DNA of 33,754 bases from Candidatus Gastranaerophilales bacterium Zag_111 (GTDB lineage Bacteria; Cyanobacteriota; Vampirovibrionia; Gastranaerophilales; Gastranaerophilaceae). Below the pieces are notes generated by a model that worked only from the letters and a program-made list of their open reading frames with translations, was not told the origin of the DNA and made no database searches. Location: NCBI GenBank assembly GCA_001899395.1, contig MOYD01000064.1, forward strand, positions 1 to 33,754, in the 5' to 3' direction. Below, piece by piece: positions 16,686-23,949 of the stretch; within the stretch, counting starts at the first letter, position 1, and the number at the start of each line of letters is the position of its first letter. The position numbers and the translations under genes are program-made.

Positions 16686-17836
16686 TCATGCAAGAGATTT
16701 CATATATAAAAGTTGACGAAAAAACCAAACTTGATTTACTTATAGACAGTATCAGATCTTTAACTGATGAAGATTTTATTTCTCTTGATACTGAATTTGT
16801 CAGAATAAACACCTTATTTCCGATCTTAGGTCTTTTACAGTTAAGATTTAAAAATGAAACATATCTTGTTGATCCGGTAGCTTTAAACATAAAGGATTTA
16901 GTTAGAACATTAACCGAAACAAAAGCTGCGGTACTTATTTTTTCCGGGGATGAAGATCTGGAGATATTAGTTAAGATTGCGCGAGATAACGGTTTTGCTT
17001 CATTATTACCGCAGAAAGTCTATGATCTGCAGCTTTTAGCCGCTTTTGATGATTTCCTATACGGGAAAGGTCTTAACGCTTATGTAAAAGAATTAGTGGG
17101 AGCAGAACTTGAAAAAGATTGTACCCGTACTGATTGGCTTTACCGTCCTTTATCTGAAAATCAGCTTATCTATGCAGCGCTTGACGTTGAGTATTTAGAA
17201 GAGATGTATAAGCTTCTTTATAAACGTATTGATGAAAAGCGCTTTTCTTATTTTTTAGCGGAGATGGAGCTTAAAAAGGCCGACGCAGATATTGTTTATA
17301 ATCCTCAAACAGCATACAGGCAAATAAAAGGAGCAGGTTTACTTAAAAACGATGCTCTTACAAGATTGCAGTATTTATGCCAAAAGCGCCTTGAGTTTGC
17401 TTTAAAGCACGATATTGCTTTAAATCATGTTATTACTACCGGTGCATTATGTGATGTAGCGAAAAACTCGCCGCTTACATTACAGGGCCTTGCATCTTGT
17501 GGAGTAAAATGGGGCGCTATTCGTCAGCACGGGGCTATGATTATTGAATGGATAAAAGAAAGCCTTACCTTACCTGAACGTTCTGATTTGCTGCTGCCAA
17601 TTAATTATTTTGCGCATAAAAGAGAATTAAAAGACGCATTTAAGCGCCTTAAACGCTATTTAGAGAAGTGTGCTCATGATGCAGGTATTGCTCCTGAGCT
17701 GTTGGCTGCTAAAAAATACGTTTATGACTATTTTTTGAAAAAATATTTAAACGAAGTCCCTTATCTTGAATTCTCTTGGCGTAAAAATGTGGTTGCCGAT
17801 ATTAATAATTTGAATTTGCCTAAAGTAGAACGTTAA
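16682..17836 (+). CDS. rnd: Ribonuclease D
   Basis: 384 residues (E. coli 375). A 3'-5' exonuclease of the DEDDy type that trims tRNA precursors and other stable RNAs. Exo I is Asp36-Thr-Glu38 in LDTEFVR, Exo II lies in FSGDEDLEIL, and Exo III is Tyr164-AAL-Asp168. An HRDC domain follows at about 215-300, then a second HRDC-like helical region. The ATG at 16682 overlaps the fadD stop (ATGA), while a second ATG two codons later at 16688 is possible. It is the last gene of the gyrA-serC-fadD-rnd series. Confidence 0.94.
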   Translation: MIMQEISYIKVDEKTKLDLLIDSIRSLTDEDFISLDTEFVRINTLFPILGLLQLRFKNETYLVDPVALNIKDLVRTLTETKAAVLIFSGDEDLEILVKIARDNGFASLLPQKVYDLQLLAAFDDFLYGKGLNAYVKELVGAELEKDCTRTDWLYRPLSENQLIYAALDVEYLEEMYKLLYKRIDEKRFSYFLAEMELKKADADIVYNPQTAYRQIKGAGLLKNDALTRLQYLCQKRLEFALKHDIALNHVITTGALCDVAKNSPLTLQGLASCGVKWGAIRQHGAMIIEWIKESLTLPERSDLLLPINYFAHKRELKDAFKRLKRYLEKCAHDAGIAPELLAAKKYVYDYFLKKYLNEVPYLEFSWRKNVVADINNLNLPKVER

Positions 17837-17844
17837 AAACGAAA

Positions 17845-17870
17845 CAGCCGCGGGCATTTCCCGACGGCTG
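17845..17870 (+). terminator. Hairpin just after rnd
   Basis: CAGCCG (17845-17850) pairs with CGGCTG (17865-17870), with an inner CGGG/CCCG helix and one bulged A. The following bases CTTGTCC make a poor T tract, so termination may be inefficient. Confidence 0.45.
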
Positions 17871-18049
17871 CTTGTCCATAAAACTTTACCGGTTTCATGA
17901 GGTGTAGGGCGAAGGACTTTGTTACGATTGGAGATCAGGACAAAAAAGAAAGGTTTTTTAGTTCACCGATCCTTTTAAATGCCTTGCCTTACATATAAAT
18001 ATATAGTTCAATTTTTTAAAAAAGCAAAAATTTAATTTTTTAATACAAA

Positions 18050-18075
18050 AAAGCCGCGATTTTGTTTCGCGGCTC
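18050..18075 (-). terminator. Intrinsic terminator of sglT
   Basis: On the minus strand AGCCGCGA pairs with TCGCGGCT around an 8-base loop and is followed by six T. It lies about 40 bp beyond the sglT stop. Confidence 0.85.
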
Positions 18076-18085
18076 ATTCTAATTA

Positions 18086-18107
18086 AGCGGCACATTTACC
18101 GCTTTTT
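18086..18107 (+). terminator. Small plus-strand terminator
   Basis: AGCGG (18086-18090) pairs with CCGCT (18099-18103) around 8 bases, followed by a T run. It probably stops rnd read-through before it enters sglT antisense. Confidence 0.45.
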
Positions 18108-18116
18108 ATCTCGTTA

Positions 18117-19739
18117 TTACCAGAACAGTGCGTATAAGACAGCAGTGATAAGGCAGACAATATAAGCACCAATCTTAAATCCTGCAGAGGTGATGAACAT
18201 CTTCTTAGTGAGAATGATGGCCTTAGGATCGTCGTCATTTTCTGATGAATCCAAGGATACGAAGACAATGATAGCGATGGTAAGGATGAAGGTGTACAAC
18301 ATCTGATCGAGGAACGGAAGCTCCAACGGCAGGAACTTAAGCAGCAAGGCGATAGGGATTGAAGCGATAACACCGATGGATGCTGCTTTGGTGGTGGTCT
18401 TCTTGTAGAAGAGACCTAACATGAATACTGCAAGGATGCCCGGGGAAACTAAGCCGGTGTATTCCTGAATGAATTGGAAGGCCTGATCGATAGCACCTAA
18501 CATCGGAGCCATGAAGACGGCGATGATTAAGGCGATGATTGCAGTTAAACGTCCGACGTTAACTAAACGTAAATCAGAAGCTTGCTTGTTGATGGACTGC
18601 TTGTAAATATCCATAGTGAAGATAGTAGCAGTAGAGTTTAACATTGAAGCTAAGGAAGATACGATAGCTGCAGCCAAGGCGGCGAATACTAAGCCTTTAA
18701 CGCCCATAGGCAGGAACTGGGTTAACCACGGGTAAGCGCGGTCGGCGTGATCAAGTGACGGCAGGAAGTTTGCTGCACCGGCACCTAATTTGGCCATTAA
18801 TTCCTGATCTTGGGTAATGACATAGGCGGCGATACCCGGAATTACGACGAGGAACGGAATGATGAGCTTTAAGTAACCGGCAAATACGAGGCCTTTTTGA
18901 GCTTCATTGACGGATTTGGCTGCAAAAGTACGTTGGATGATGTACTGGTTAAAGCCCCAGTAATAGAGGTTGGCAATCCACAAACCACCGATGAGAACGG
19001 CGATGCCGGGGAGGTTCATGAACTGAGGATTGTCTTTCTCCAAAATCATCTTGAAGTGATCAGGTGCGGCATCCATAAGATTGCCCATGCCGGAGAAGAA
19101 TCCTTGTCCGTCGCCGATGAAGGTGACTGCAATATAGGTAGTAGCAAAGCCGCCGACAACCAAGACAACAACCTGAATAACGTCGGTCCAAACTACAGCG
19201 CTTAAGCCGCCGTATACGGAATAAACCAAAGCGAAGACTGCAAGACCGAGAATTGAATACATCATCGGGATACCGAGGATGGTTTCAAGAGCCAGACCGC
19301 CTAAGTATAAGACTGAGCTTAAGTTTACGAAAATGTACAAGCATAACCAGAAAACGGCCAAAATGGTCTTTAAGGTGCTGTTGTAGCGTTTTTCGACAAA
19401 CTCAGGAATAGTGTAAATGCCTTTGTCGATGAATACCGGCAGGAAGAATTTTGCAACGATAATCAAGGTAATGGCAGCCATCCATTCGTAGGATGCGATA
19501 CCCAGGCCGATAACGAAGCCAGATCCTGACATACCGATGAATTGCTCGGCTGAAATATTAGCTGCGATCAATGAGGCACCGACAGCCCACCAAGGCAGGG
19601 ACTTACCGGCAAGGAAGTAGCCTTCGGTGCTCTGCTTGTTTTTACGGGAAACGGCAAGACCGACGCTAATGATGACGAGGACGTAAATACCGAAGATTAC
19701 GTAATCTATGGTACCAAGTCCGTGGTTTAAGGTATCCAT
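18117..19739 (-). CDS. sglT: Sodium/glucose-galactose symporter, vSGLT type (SSS family)
   Basis: 540 residues, extremely similar to Vibrio parahaemolyticus vSGLT, an LeuT-fold Na+/galactose symporter of the inner membrane with 14 helices. Residues known to contact sugar in vSGLT are mostly kept: Asn61 (vSGLT N64), Gln66 (Q69), Glu85 (E88), the NLYYWGFNQY gate segment (N260, Y263), the Lys in YLKLIIPF (K294) and the Gln in FIQEYTG (Q428). vSGLT S91 is Ala88 here. Codons are strongly biased to TTC, TAC, AAC and ATC compared with neighbours, which suggests very high expression. The ATG follows AGAGG. Upstream are a good promoter (19807-19835) and two GalR-like operators. Glucose or galactose uptake is likely; the exact sugar is not proven. 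Confidence 0.95.
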   Translation of the reverse strand: MDTLNHGLGTIDYVIFGIYVLVIISVGLAVSRKNKQSTEGYFLAGKSLPWWAVGASLIAANISAEQFIGMSGSGFVIGLGIASYEWMAAITLIIVAKFFLPVFIDKGIYTIPEFVEKRYNSTLKTILAVFWLCLYIFVNLSSVLYLGGLALETILGIPMMYSILGLAVFALVYSVYGGLSAVVWTDVIQVVVLVVGGFATTYIAVTFIGDGQGFFSGMGNLMDAAPDHFKMILEKDNPQFMNLPGIAVLIGGLWIANLYYWGFNQYIIQRTFAAKSVNEAQKGLVFAGYLKLIIPFLVVIPGIAAYVITQDQELMAKLGAGAANFLPSLDHADRAYPWLTQFLPMGVKGLVFAALAAAIVSSLASMLNSTATIFTMDIYKQSINKQASDLRLVNVGRLTAIIALIIAVFMAPMLGAIDQAFQFIQEYTGLVSPGILAVFMLGLFYKKTTTKAASIGVIASIPIALLLKFLPLELPFLDQMLYTFILTIAIIVFVSLDSSENDDDPKAIILTKKMFITSAGFKIGAYIVCLITAVLYALFW

Positions 19740-19806
19740 GTATAAGAACCTCTATGTATAAAAAAACTCACCCATCAATACGCCACCCGGCATATTAATG
19801 TTGCTA

Positions 19807-19835
19807 TTTATACCTTTACTCAAGGGCGCTTGCAA
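19807..19835 (-). promoter_or_regulatory. sglT sigma-70 promoter
   Basis: On the minus strand TTGCAA (19830-19835), exactly 17 bp, then TATAAA (19807-19812). The predicted transcript starts about 60 bases before the sglT ATG. Confidence 0.7.
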
Positions 19836-19934
19836 CTATAAAAAAAATTATGTTTGAAAGCTTATTTTGATAAATACCATTATATTTTTAATGTATTTAC
19901 TTAAATAAATTCAATCAATCATATAAAAACGATA

Positions 19935-19952
19935 TATGAAAACGGTTACATA
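19935..19952. promoter_or_regulatory. LacI/GalR-family operator, imperfect copy
   Basis: TATGAAAACGGTTACATA differs at two positions from the perfect palindrome 41 bp away. The GalR/LacI-family core TGnAAnCGnTTnCA is retained. Confidence 0.6.
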
Positions 19953-19975
19953 AATTAATTTTTAAGCTTGATTTT

Positions 19976-19993
19976 TATGAAAACGTTTTCATA
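19976..19993. promoter_or_regulatory. LacI/GalR-family operator, perfect palindrome
   Basis: TATGAAAACGTTTTCATA is an 18-bp perfect palindrome fitting the GalR/LacI-family consensus TGnAAnCGnTTnCA. Its centre is 41 bp from that of the 19935 copy, close to four helical turns. It lies about 180 bp upstream of the predicted sglT start site. The regulator is not in the window. Confidence 0.7.
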
Positions 19994-20175
19994 TATAAAT
20001 AAATTATTTTTAATTTAAAAATAATCAATATATTTAGATTATTAATTTTATATAAAAATATATTTGGTATTTATTTAGTTTAATTATTTAATTTGTTTTT
20101 ATGGATTTAAAAATTATAAAATTTACAATATGTTAATATTTAAGGGAATTTTTTCTAAATAAAAAAATAAACTCA

Positions 20176-20210
20176 AAAAAGGCTTTTTTATGCGGAATTT
20201 AAGCCTTTTT
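20176..20210. terminator. Bidirectional terminator-like hairpin upstream of the HNH gene
   Basis: AAAAAGGCTT (20176-20185) pairs fully with AAGCCTTTTT (20201-20210) around a 15-base loop. The A- and T-rich arms give T runs on both strands. It may insulate the HNH gene from upstream transcription or act in its leader. Confidence 0.55.
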
Positions 20211-20312
20211 AGTCAGCAGAATATTTTTTCAAATTATGTGACATATCGCAGAATTTTATTTTGTTTGTACATAAATTACTATAGAAGGAAATTATTGGAT
20301 AAAGGTATGAAT

Positions 20313-21293
20313 ATGGAACACGCCAATCAAATCATGATCTGTAAAGTTTCTCCTAAATGGTACAAGATCATAAGAAGCGAATATTTAGTTTCCGGATCGC
20401 TTGACAGCTGCTTTTGGTCAATAGATAAACCGTCATCGCAGCTTACCCAGGATGTTAAAGATTTTCAGCCTGGCGGAGTTGTTTTATATATTTGTCAAAT
20501 GGGAGATCAAATTAAGGTTGTTGGCGGTGGATTCTTTATCTCGTGGTATAAGATTTCACTTGATGAAGCATGGTCGCGTTTTGGAGTGCGTAACGGTGTT
20601 ACGGATTTTGATGATCTTGTAGCTGAAGTCGAGGAGCACGGCGGTCATCGCGGCAGCAATATAATTGCAGCAACTTTAGGTAATAATTTTATTTTTGACG
20701 GTTCCAGTCTTATTACCGTACCTGATGAAGTTTCTTCGCACTTTAAGTCAGGTATGCGCTTTATTTTAAATATTGACGATCCTACCGGACGTTATCTCTA
20801 TCAGGTAGCAAAGAAAGTTTACAATCAGGATCTTGATAAATACGGCGATACTTGGAAAGGTGTTTACTATCTGGCTTCCCGCAGCCATTTTCGCAGTTAT
20901 TCTGCAGGATTTTACGCTAAAGTTCGGGCTGCTTATAAATTTAAGTGTGCAGTTACCGGATCGACCATTGTTCCTTTACTTGAAGTTGCTCAGTTAAGAC
21001 CTTTTTATGATTTTAAAGAGCAGATTGCTGCAAACGGTATTTTGCTCAGATCGGATTTTCATCGGCTGTTTTCTTTGGGCTATATTACCTTAGAGTACGT
21101 GACAGACGATAAGGTAGTAATTCGAACTTCTTCTTGTCTTAAATCAGTAGGTGCTGCTGAATATCTTGAGTATGAAGGAAAACAGGTGTCGTTGCCTGAC
21201 GATAAGACTGCATGGCCTAATCCGCAATATTTGGAATGGCATCGCAAAATTTGTTTTGAAAATTGGTTGCGGCTTGGCGGTTCGCATGTATAA
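20313..21293 (+). CDS. HNH-endonuclease-family protein, first catalytic His replaced
   Basis: 326 residues from ATG 20313. I chose this start because AAAGG (20301-20305) is well spaced from it; ATG 20307 is too close, and 20190 lies in a hairpin. The C-terminal half is an HNH_2-type domain: FYAKVRAAYKFKCAVTGS, LLEVAQLRPF, ANGILLRSDFHRLFSLGYITL. The N-terminal ~130 residues include VVGGGFFISWYKISLDEAW, a segment typical of the domain preceding this HNH in putative restriction endonucleases, possibly of EVE/PUA-like fold (inference). The His normally found in the (A)AH-(I/L)-P box is Gln227, while Asn241 and His250 remain, so nuclease activity is doubtful. It stands alone between AT-rich DNA and a strong terminator. 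A modified-DNA restriction or defence role is possible but unproven. Confidence 0.78.
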   Translation: MEHANQIMICKVSPKWYKIIRSEYLVSGSLDSCFWSIDKPSSQLTQDVKDFQPGGVVLYICQMGDQIKVVGGGFFISWYKISLDEAWSRFGVRNGVTDFDDLVAEVEEHGGHRGSNIIAATLGNNFIFDGSSLITVPDEVSSHFKSGMRFILNIDDPTGRYLYQVAKKVYNQDLDKYGDTWKGVYYLASRSHFRSYSAGFYAKVRAAYKFKCAVTGSTIVPLLEVAQLRPFYDFKEQIAANGILLRSDFHRLFSLGYITLEYVTDDKVVIRTSSCLKSVGAAEYLEYEGKQVSLPDDKTAWPNPQYLEWHRKICFENWLRLGGSHV

Positions 21294-21309
21294 CGAATAG
21301 TTAAGTTGT

Positions 21310-21349
21310 AAAAGCACTTTTGAATTTAATGATTTGAAAGTGCTTTTTT
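21310..21349 (+). terminator. Intrinsic terminator after the HNH gene
   Basis: AAAGCACTTT (21311-21320) pairs with AAAGTGCTTT (21337-21346) across 16 bases, followed by a T run. It starts 17 bp after the stop. Confidence 0.8.
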
Positions 21350-21461
21350 ATGAGATCTTTCGCGCAAATTTAGGGCAGAAATTTTCTTTTACTTGAAAAC
21401 CTTAAACAGCGTCACCAATTAATAGTTATAAATAGCTATTTCTTTTGCTAAGGATTTTTTT

Positions 21462-22097
21462 ATGAAAATCGCTGTGTTGGGGGCAGATACCGAGCTTGGC
21501 AGACGCATTGTAAATGCTGCTGAAGGTGCGGGAATTCAGGTAGTGTCCGTAGTAGAACATTTTACGTCATCAATCGGCAACGGTCCTTTAATCATAAAAG
21601 AAGTGCGAGAGCTTAGTATAAATGATTTGTCTAAATGCCATGCTGTTATTGATACCTTGTCTTTTCCGCGTATTGAAGCGTACGGGACCGAAAATCTCCC
21701 TTTTTGGCATGTGCGCAATCTGATTAAAAATTCTCCAATAAAGCTTATTGCTGTAGGATCTTCCGCTTTTTTATATACCGATAAAAAACGAGATACTTTT
21801 GTTCGTGATATGGACGGAATCCATTTTGATAATAATGAAAAACGGCATAATTTAGCAGTTGAGGCCTTTTTAAAAATTAAAAAAATACATGATGTGGAGT
21901 GGACTTTATTGTGTCCTCCCCTCGTTCTTGATTTAAAAGCTTACGGTACGGGGAAGTTTGAGCTTGGCGATGATATTTTGCCGATGTCCGTTTCAGGATC
22001 AAGTTATATTTCTCTATGTGACTTTTGTAAGGCCTTGGTGGAGTTATTAAAAGTAGGCGGATATTCTTGCAGATGTGTTGGGGTTAGAAGTCTTTGA
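21462..22097 (+). CDS. NAD(P)-binding Rossmann oxidoreductase (YwnB/NmrA-like)
   Basis: 211 residues of an atypical short-chain dehydrogenase of the NAD(P)H-binding (PF13460-like) family. The N-terminus MKIAVLGADTELGRRIV is the dinucleotide loop (GxxxxxG variant). Later blocks KLIAVGSSAFLYTD, VEWTLLCPPLV, GTGKFELGDD and SYISLCDFCKALVE follow the YwnB-type order. Substrate is unknown; members are described as putative NADH-flavin reductases or redox sensors. The start has AAGGA at 21450-21454. It is a single gene bracketed by terminators at 21310 and 22131. Family is fairly sure, function is not. Confidence 0.8.
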   Translation: MKIAVLGADTELGRRIVNAAEGAGIQVVSVVEHFTSSIGNGPLIIKEVRELSINDLSKCHAVIDTLSFPRIEAYGTENLPFWHVRNLIKNSPIKLIAVGSSAFLYTDKKRDTFVRDMDGIHFDNNEKRHNLAVEAFLKIKKIHDVEWTLLCPPLVLDLKAYGTGKFELGDDILPMSVSGSSYISLCDFCKALVELLKVGGYSCRCVGVRSL

Positions 22098-22130
22098 TTA
22101 CGTATTAGCCTCTTATTTCTTTATTTATAA

Positions 22131-22158
22131 AAAACCTCCAGGCAAAGGAGGTTTTTTA
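22131..22158. terminator. Intrinsic terminator after the oxidoreductase gene
   Basis: AAAACCTCC (22131-22139) pairs with GGAGGTTTT (22147-22155) around 7 bases, with a T run on plus and an A/T run on the other side. It may act in both directions. Confidence 0.82.
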
Positions 22159-22178
22159 TTGATCGATCAGCATTTAAA

Positions 22179-22199
22179 TCCCGCTTGTTTTAAGCGGGA
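22179..22199 (-). terminator. Hairpin after nhaC
   Basis: TCCCGCTT (22179-22186) pairs with AAGCGGGA (22192-22199) around 5 bases. On the minus strand it is followed by TTTAAAT, a short T tract. It lies 25 bp past the nhaC stop. Confidence 0.6.
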
Positions 22200-22223
22200 A
22201 TGCAGACGTAAGGTACTGCTTAA

Positions 22224-23798
22224 TTATTGTTCTTGCGTTGCCTTCTTGTAGTGGTCGTGAATGCTTTCACGCTTTGAGTTGTGCAAGTGCAGGTAAGTAA
22301 GAGATATCACCATGACGACAATGGCACTGCCGAGGCTCAAAGGCAGGGACAAGGTAAGTCCTGCAATTACGTAGCCGATGAATGCGGAAATTGCGGTAAT
22401 GCAGGCATACGGCAGTTGGGTAGAAACGTGCTCGATATGTACGCACCCGGATCCGGCGCTTGACAGAATTGTGGTGTCGGATATCGGTGAGCAGTGATCG
22501 CCGAATACCGATCCTGCCAAGGTGGCAGATAAGGCAATAATGGTCAATTCTCCTGACGGAGCGATGGCTTGAGCAACGGTAACGACGATAGGGATTAAGA
22601 TACCGAATGTTCCCCAAGCGGTTCCGGTAGAAAATGACAGGAAGCTGGCGATGGCGAAAATGATAGCAGGCATCAGGTTGCCGGCAAGACCGGCATCATT
22701 CTGTACTAAAGAGCCGATGAATACCTGAGTTTCGAGGAGATCGCGGCAAATTCCTGAAATTGCCCAAGCAAGCACTAAGATCATATTGGCGGGGATCATG
22801 GCTTGAACGCCTTTGATAACACCTTGCATGAAAGTCTTTAAGGTTAAAAGGCGACGTCCCACGAATTGAATAAAAGCAACCAGCAGAGCAGCAAAAGATG
22901 CTATTACTAAAGCAGGTCCTGCCGAGGTATTTCCGAAAGCTGAGGCTATGGTATGGTAAGCCGGATCTTCACCCCAGTATCCGCCGCAGTAGAGCAAGGA
23001 TAAAACTGCAAAGATAATAAGAGCAAAGATAGGGATGACCATGTCAAGAACAGTACCTTGAGCATGAATGGTCGGAGCGTCTTCATTTTGTACGCTGTCA
23101 TTTTTGCTTTCGCCGTGGATAGCGGCAAGCTCGGAGCGGCGCATCGGTCCGAAATCGAAATTACCGACACTGACCATGATGACCATGATAATGCATAACA
23201 ATGCATAAAAATTCCATGGAATAGTGGAAACGAAAGCTTCCATTTCACTTTCAAAAGCACCGGTGCTCTTTAAGTTGGAACCGACGGCAGCAGCCCAAGA
23301 GGAAATAGGAGCGATAATACAGATAGGAGCTGCAGTTGCATCGATGATATATGCAAGTTTTGCGCGGGAAATACGATAAGTATCGGTGATAGGACGCATT
23401 ACAGTACCGACGGTAAGACAGTTGAAATAATCGTCGATAAAAATAAAAGCGCCTAAAGCTGAGGTGGAAAGTAAAGCAGATCTTCTACCTTTGATTTTCT
23501 TGGCTGCCCATTTACCGTAAGCGCGAGATCCTCCAGCCATGGATATGACATAAACCAGTGCACCTAAAAGGGAGCAGAAGAGAATGATGTTGAAATCAAC
23601 TTTATCAACCATGATTTTGAAAGCATTTTCAACAGTGCTTACAATAATCATGTCGCTGCCGATACCGATGGAGTAAATAAGGCTTCCGGTTAGAATACCA
23701 AGCAGCAAAGAAGAGAAAACTTCCTTTGTTATCAATGCTAAAACTACGGCAATGATAGGCGGAAGAATAGATAACGCACCTGCGTAGTAAGGTTCCAT
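22224..23798 (-). CDS. nhaC: NhaC-family Na+/H+ antiporter
   Basis: 524 residues with about 11-12 hydrophobic segments, an inner-membrane antiporter of the NhaC family (PF03553-like). Characteristic blocks are FIDDYFNCLTVGTVMRPITD near residue 120, PICIIAPISSWAA, FSTGTAWGTFGI near 380, and GDHCSPISDTTILSSAGSGCVHIEHV near 430. A hydrophilic loop at about 225-245 separates the halves. It would expel Na+ (or exchange a charged organic substrate, as some relatives do) and could recycle the Na+ brought in by SglT on the same strand. The start has GGAGAGG two bases before the ATG, which is close. It is a single gene with its own downstream hairpin. The name is by family only. Confidence 0.85.
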   Translation of the reverse strand: MEPYYAGALSILPPIIAVVLALITKEVFSSLLLGILTGSLIYSIGIGSDMIIVSTVENAFKIMVDKVDFNIILFCSLLGALVYVISMAGGSRAYGKWAAKKIKGRRSALLSTSALGAFIFIDDYFNCLTVGTVMRPITDTYRISRAKLAYIIDATAAPICIIAPISSWAAAVGSNLKSTGAFESEMEAFVSTIPWNFYALLCIIMVIMVSVGNFDFGPMRRSELAAIHGESKNDSVQNEDAPTIHAQGTVLDMVIPIFALIIFAVLSLLYCGGYWGEDPAYHTIASAFGNTSAGPALVIASFAALLVAFIQFVGRRLLTLKTFMQGVIKGVQAMIPANMILVLAWAISGICRDLLETQVFIGSLVQNDAGLAGNLMPAIIFAIASFLSFSTGTAWGTFGILIPIVVTVAQAIAPSGELTIIALSATLAGSVFGDHCSPISDTTILSSAGSGCVHIEHVSTQLPYACITAISAFIGYVIAGLTLSLPLSLGSAIVVMVISLTYLHLHNSKRESIHDHYKKATQEQ

Positions 23799-23918
23799 AA
23801 CCTCTCCGAAAAGTGTAGATTAATCTTTTTGCACTAATTTAGTGCATTATAAGCATATAAGTGGCCGCAATTATAGCATAAGCACTGAAATAAACAGCAA
23901 TAAGCACATATTTTGGGC

Positions 23919-23946
23919 AAAAAAAAATCGCGCCTTATGGCGCGAT
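23919..23946 (-). terminator. Strong intrinsic terminator of the potGHI operon
   Basis: ATCGCGCC and GGCGCGAT form a perfect 8-bp stem (23927-23934 with 23939-23946) with a 4-base loop. On the minus strand eight or more T follow. It begins directly after the potI stop. Confidence 0.92.
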
Positions 23947-23949
23947 CCT

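Larger units (their letters stand above)
17837..18116. other. 280-bp convergent intergenic region with three hairpins
   Basis: The converging rnd and sglT transcripts end here. The spacer holds the hairpins listed separately (17845-17870, 18050-18075, 18086-18107). No gene is seen in between. Confidence 0.6.
19740..20312. other. AT-rich divergent intergenic region (~570 bp)
   Basis: It lies between the divergent sglT and HNH genes. 19840-20175 is almost pure A+T apart from the two operator boxes, and may be curved or bound by nucleoid proteins (inference). It contains the sglT promoter, the two operators, a second TATAAT box on the minus strand (attata at 19879-19884 on plus, poor -35) and the hairpin at 20176-20210. 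No gene is seen. The open frame beginning at 20190 starts inside that hairpin and its first 41 codons look non-coding. Confidence 0.65.

Noticed and set aside
20190-20312. N-terminal extension of the HNH protein starting at ATG 20190
   Set aside because: The ATG lies in the loop of a terminator-like hairpin, the 41 codons are AT-driven and not protein-like, and a well-spaced Shine-Dalgarno exists for ATG 20313.
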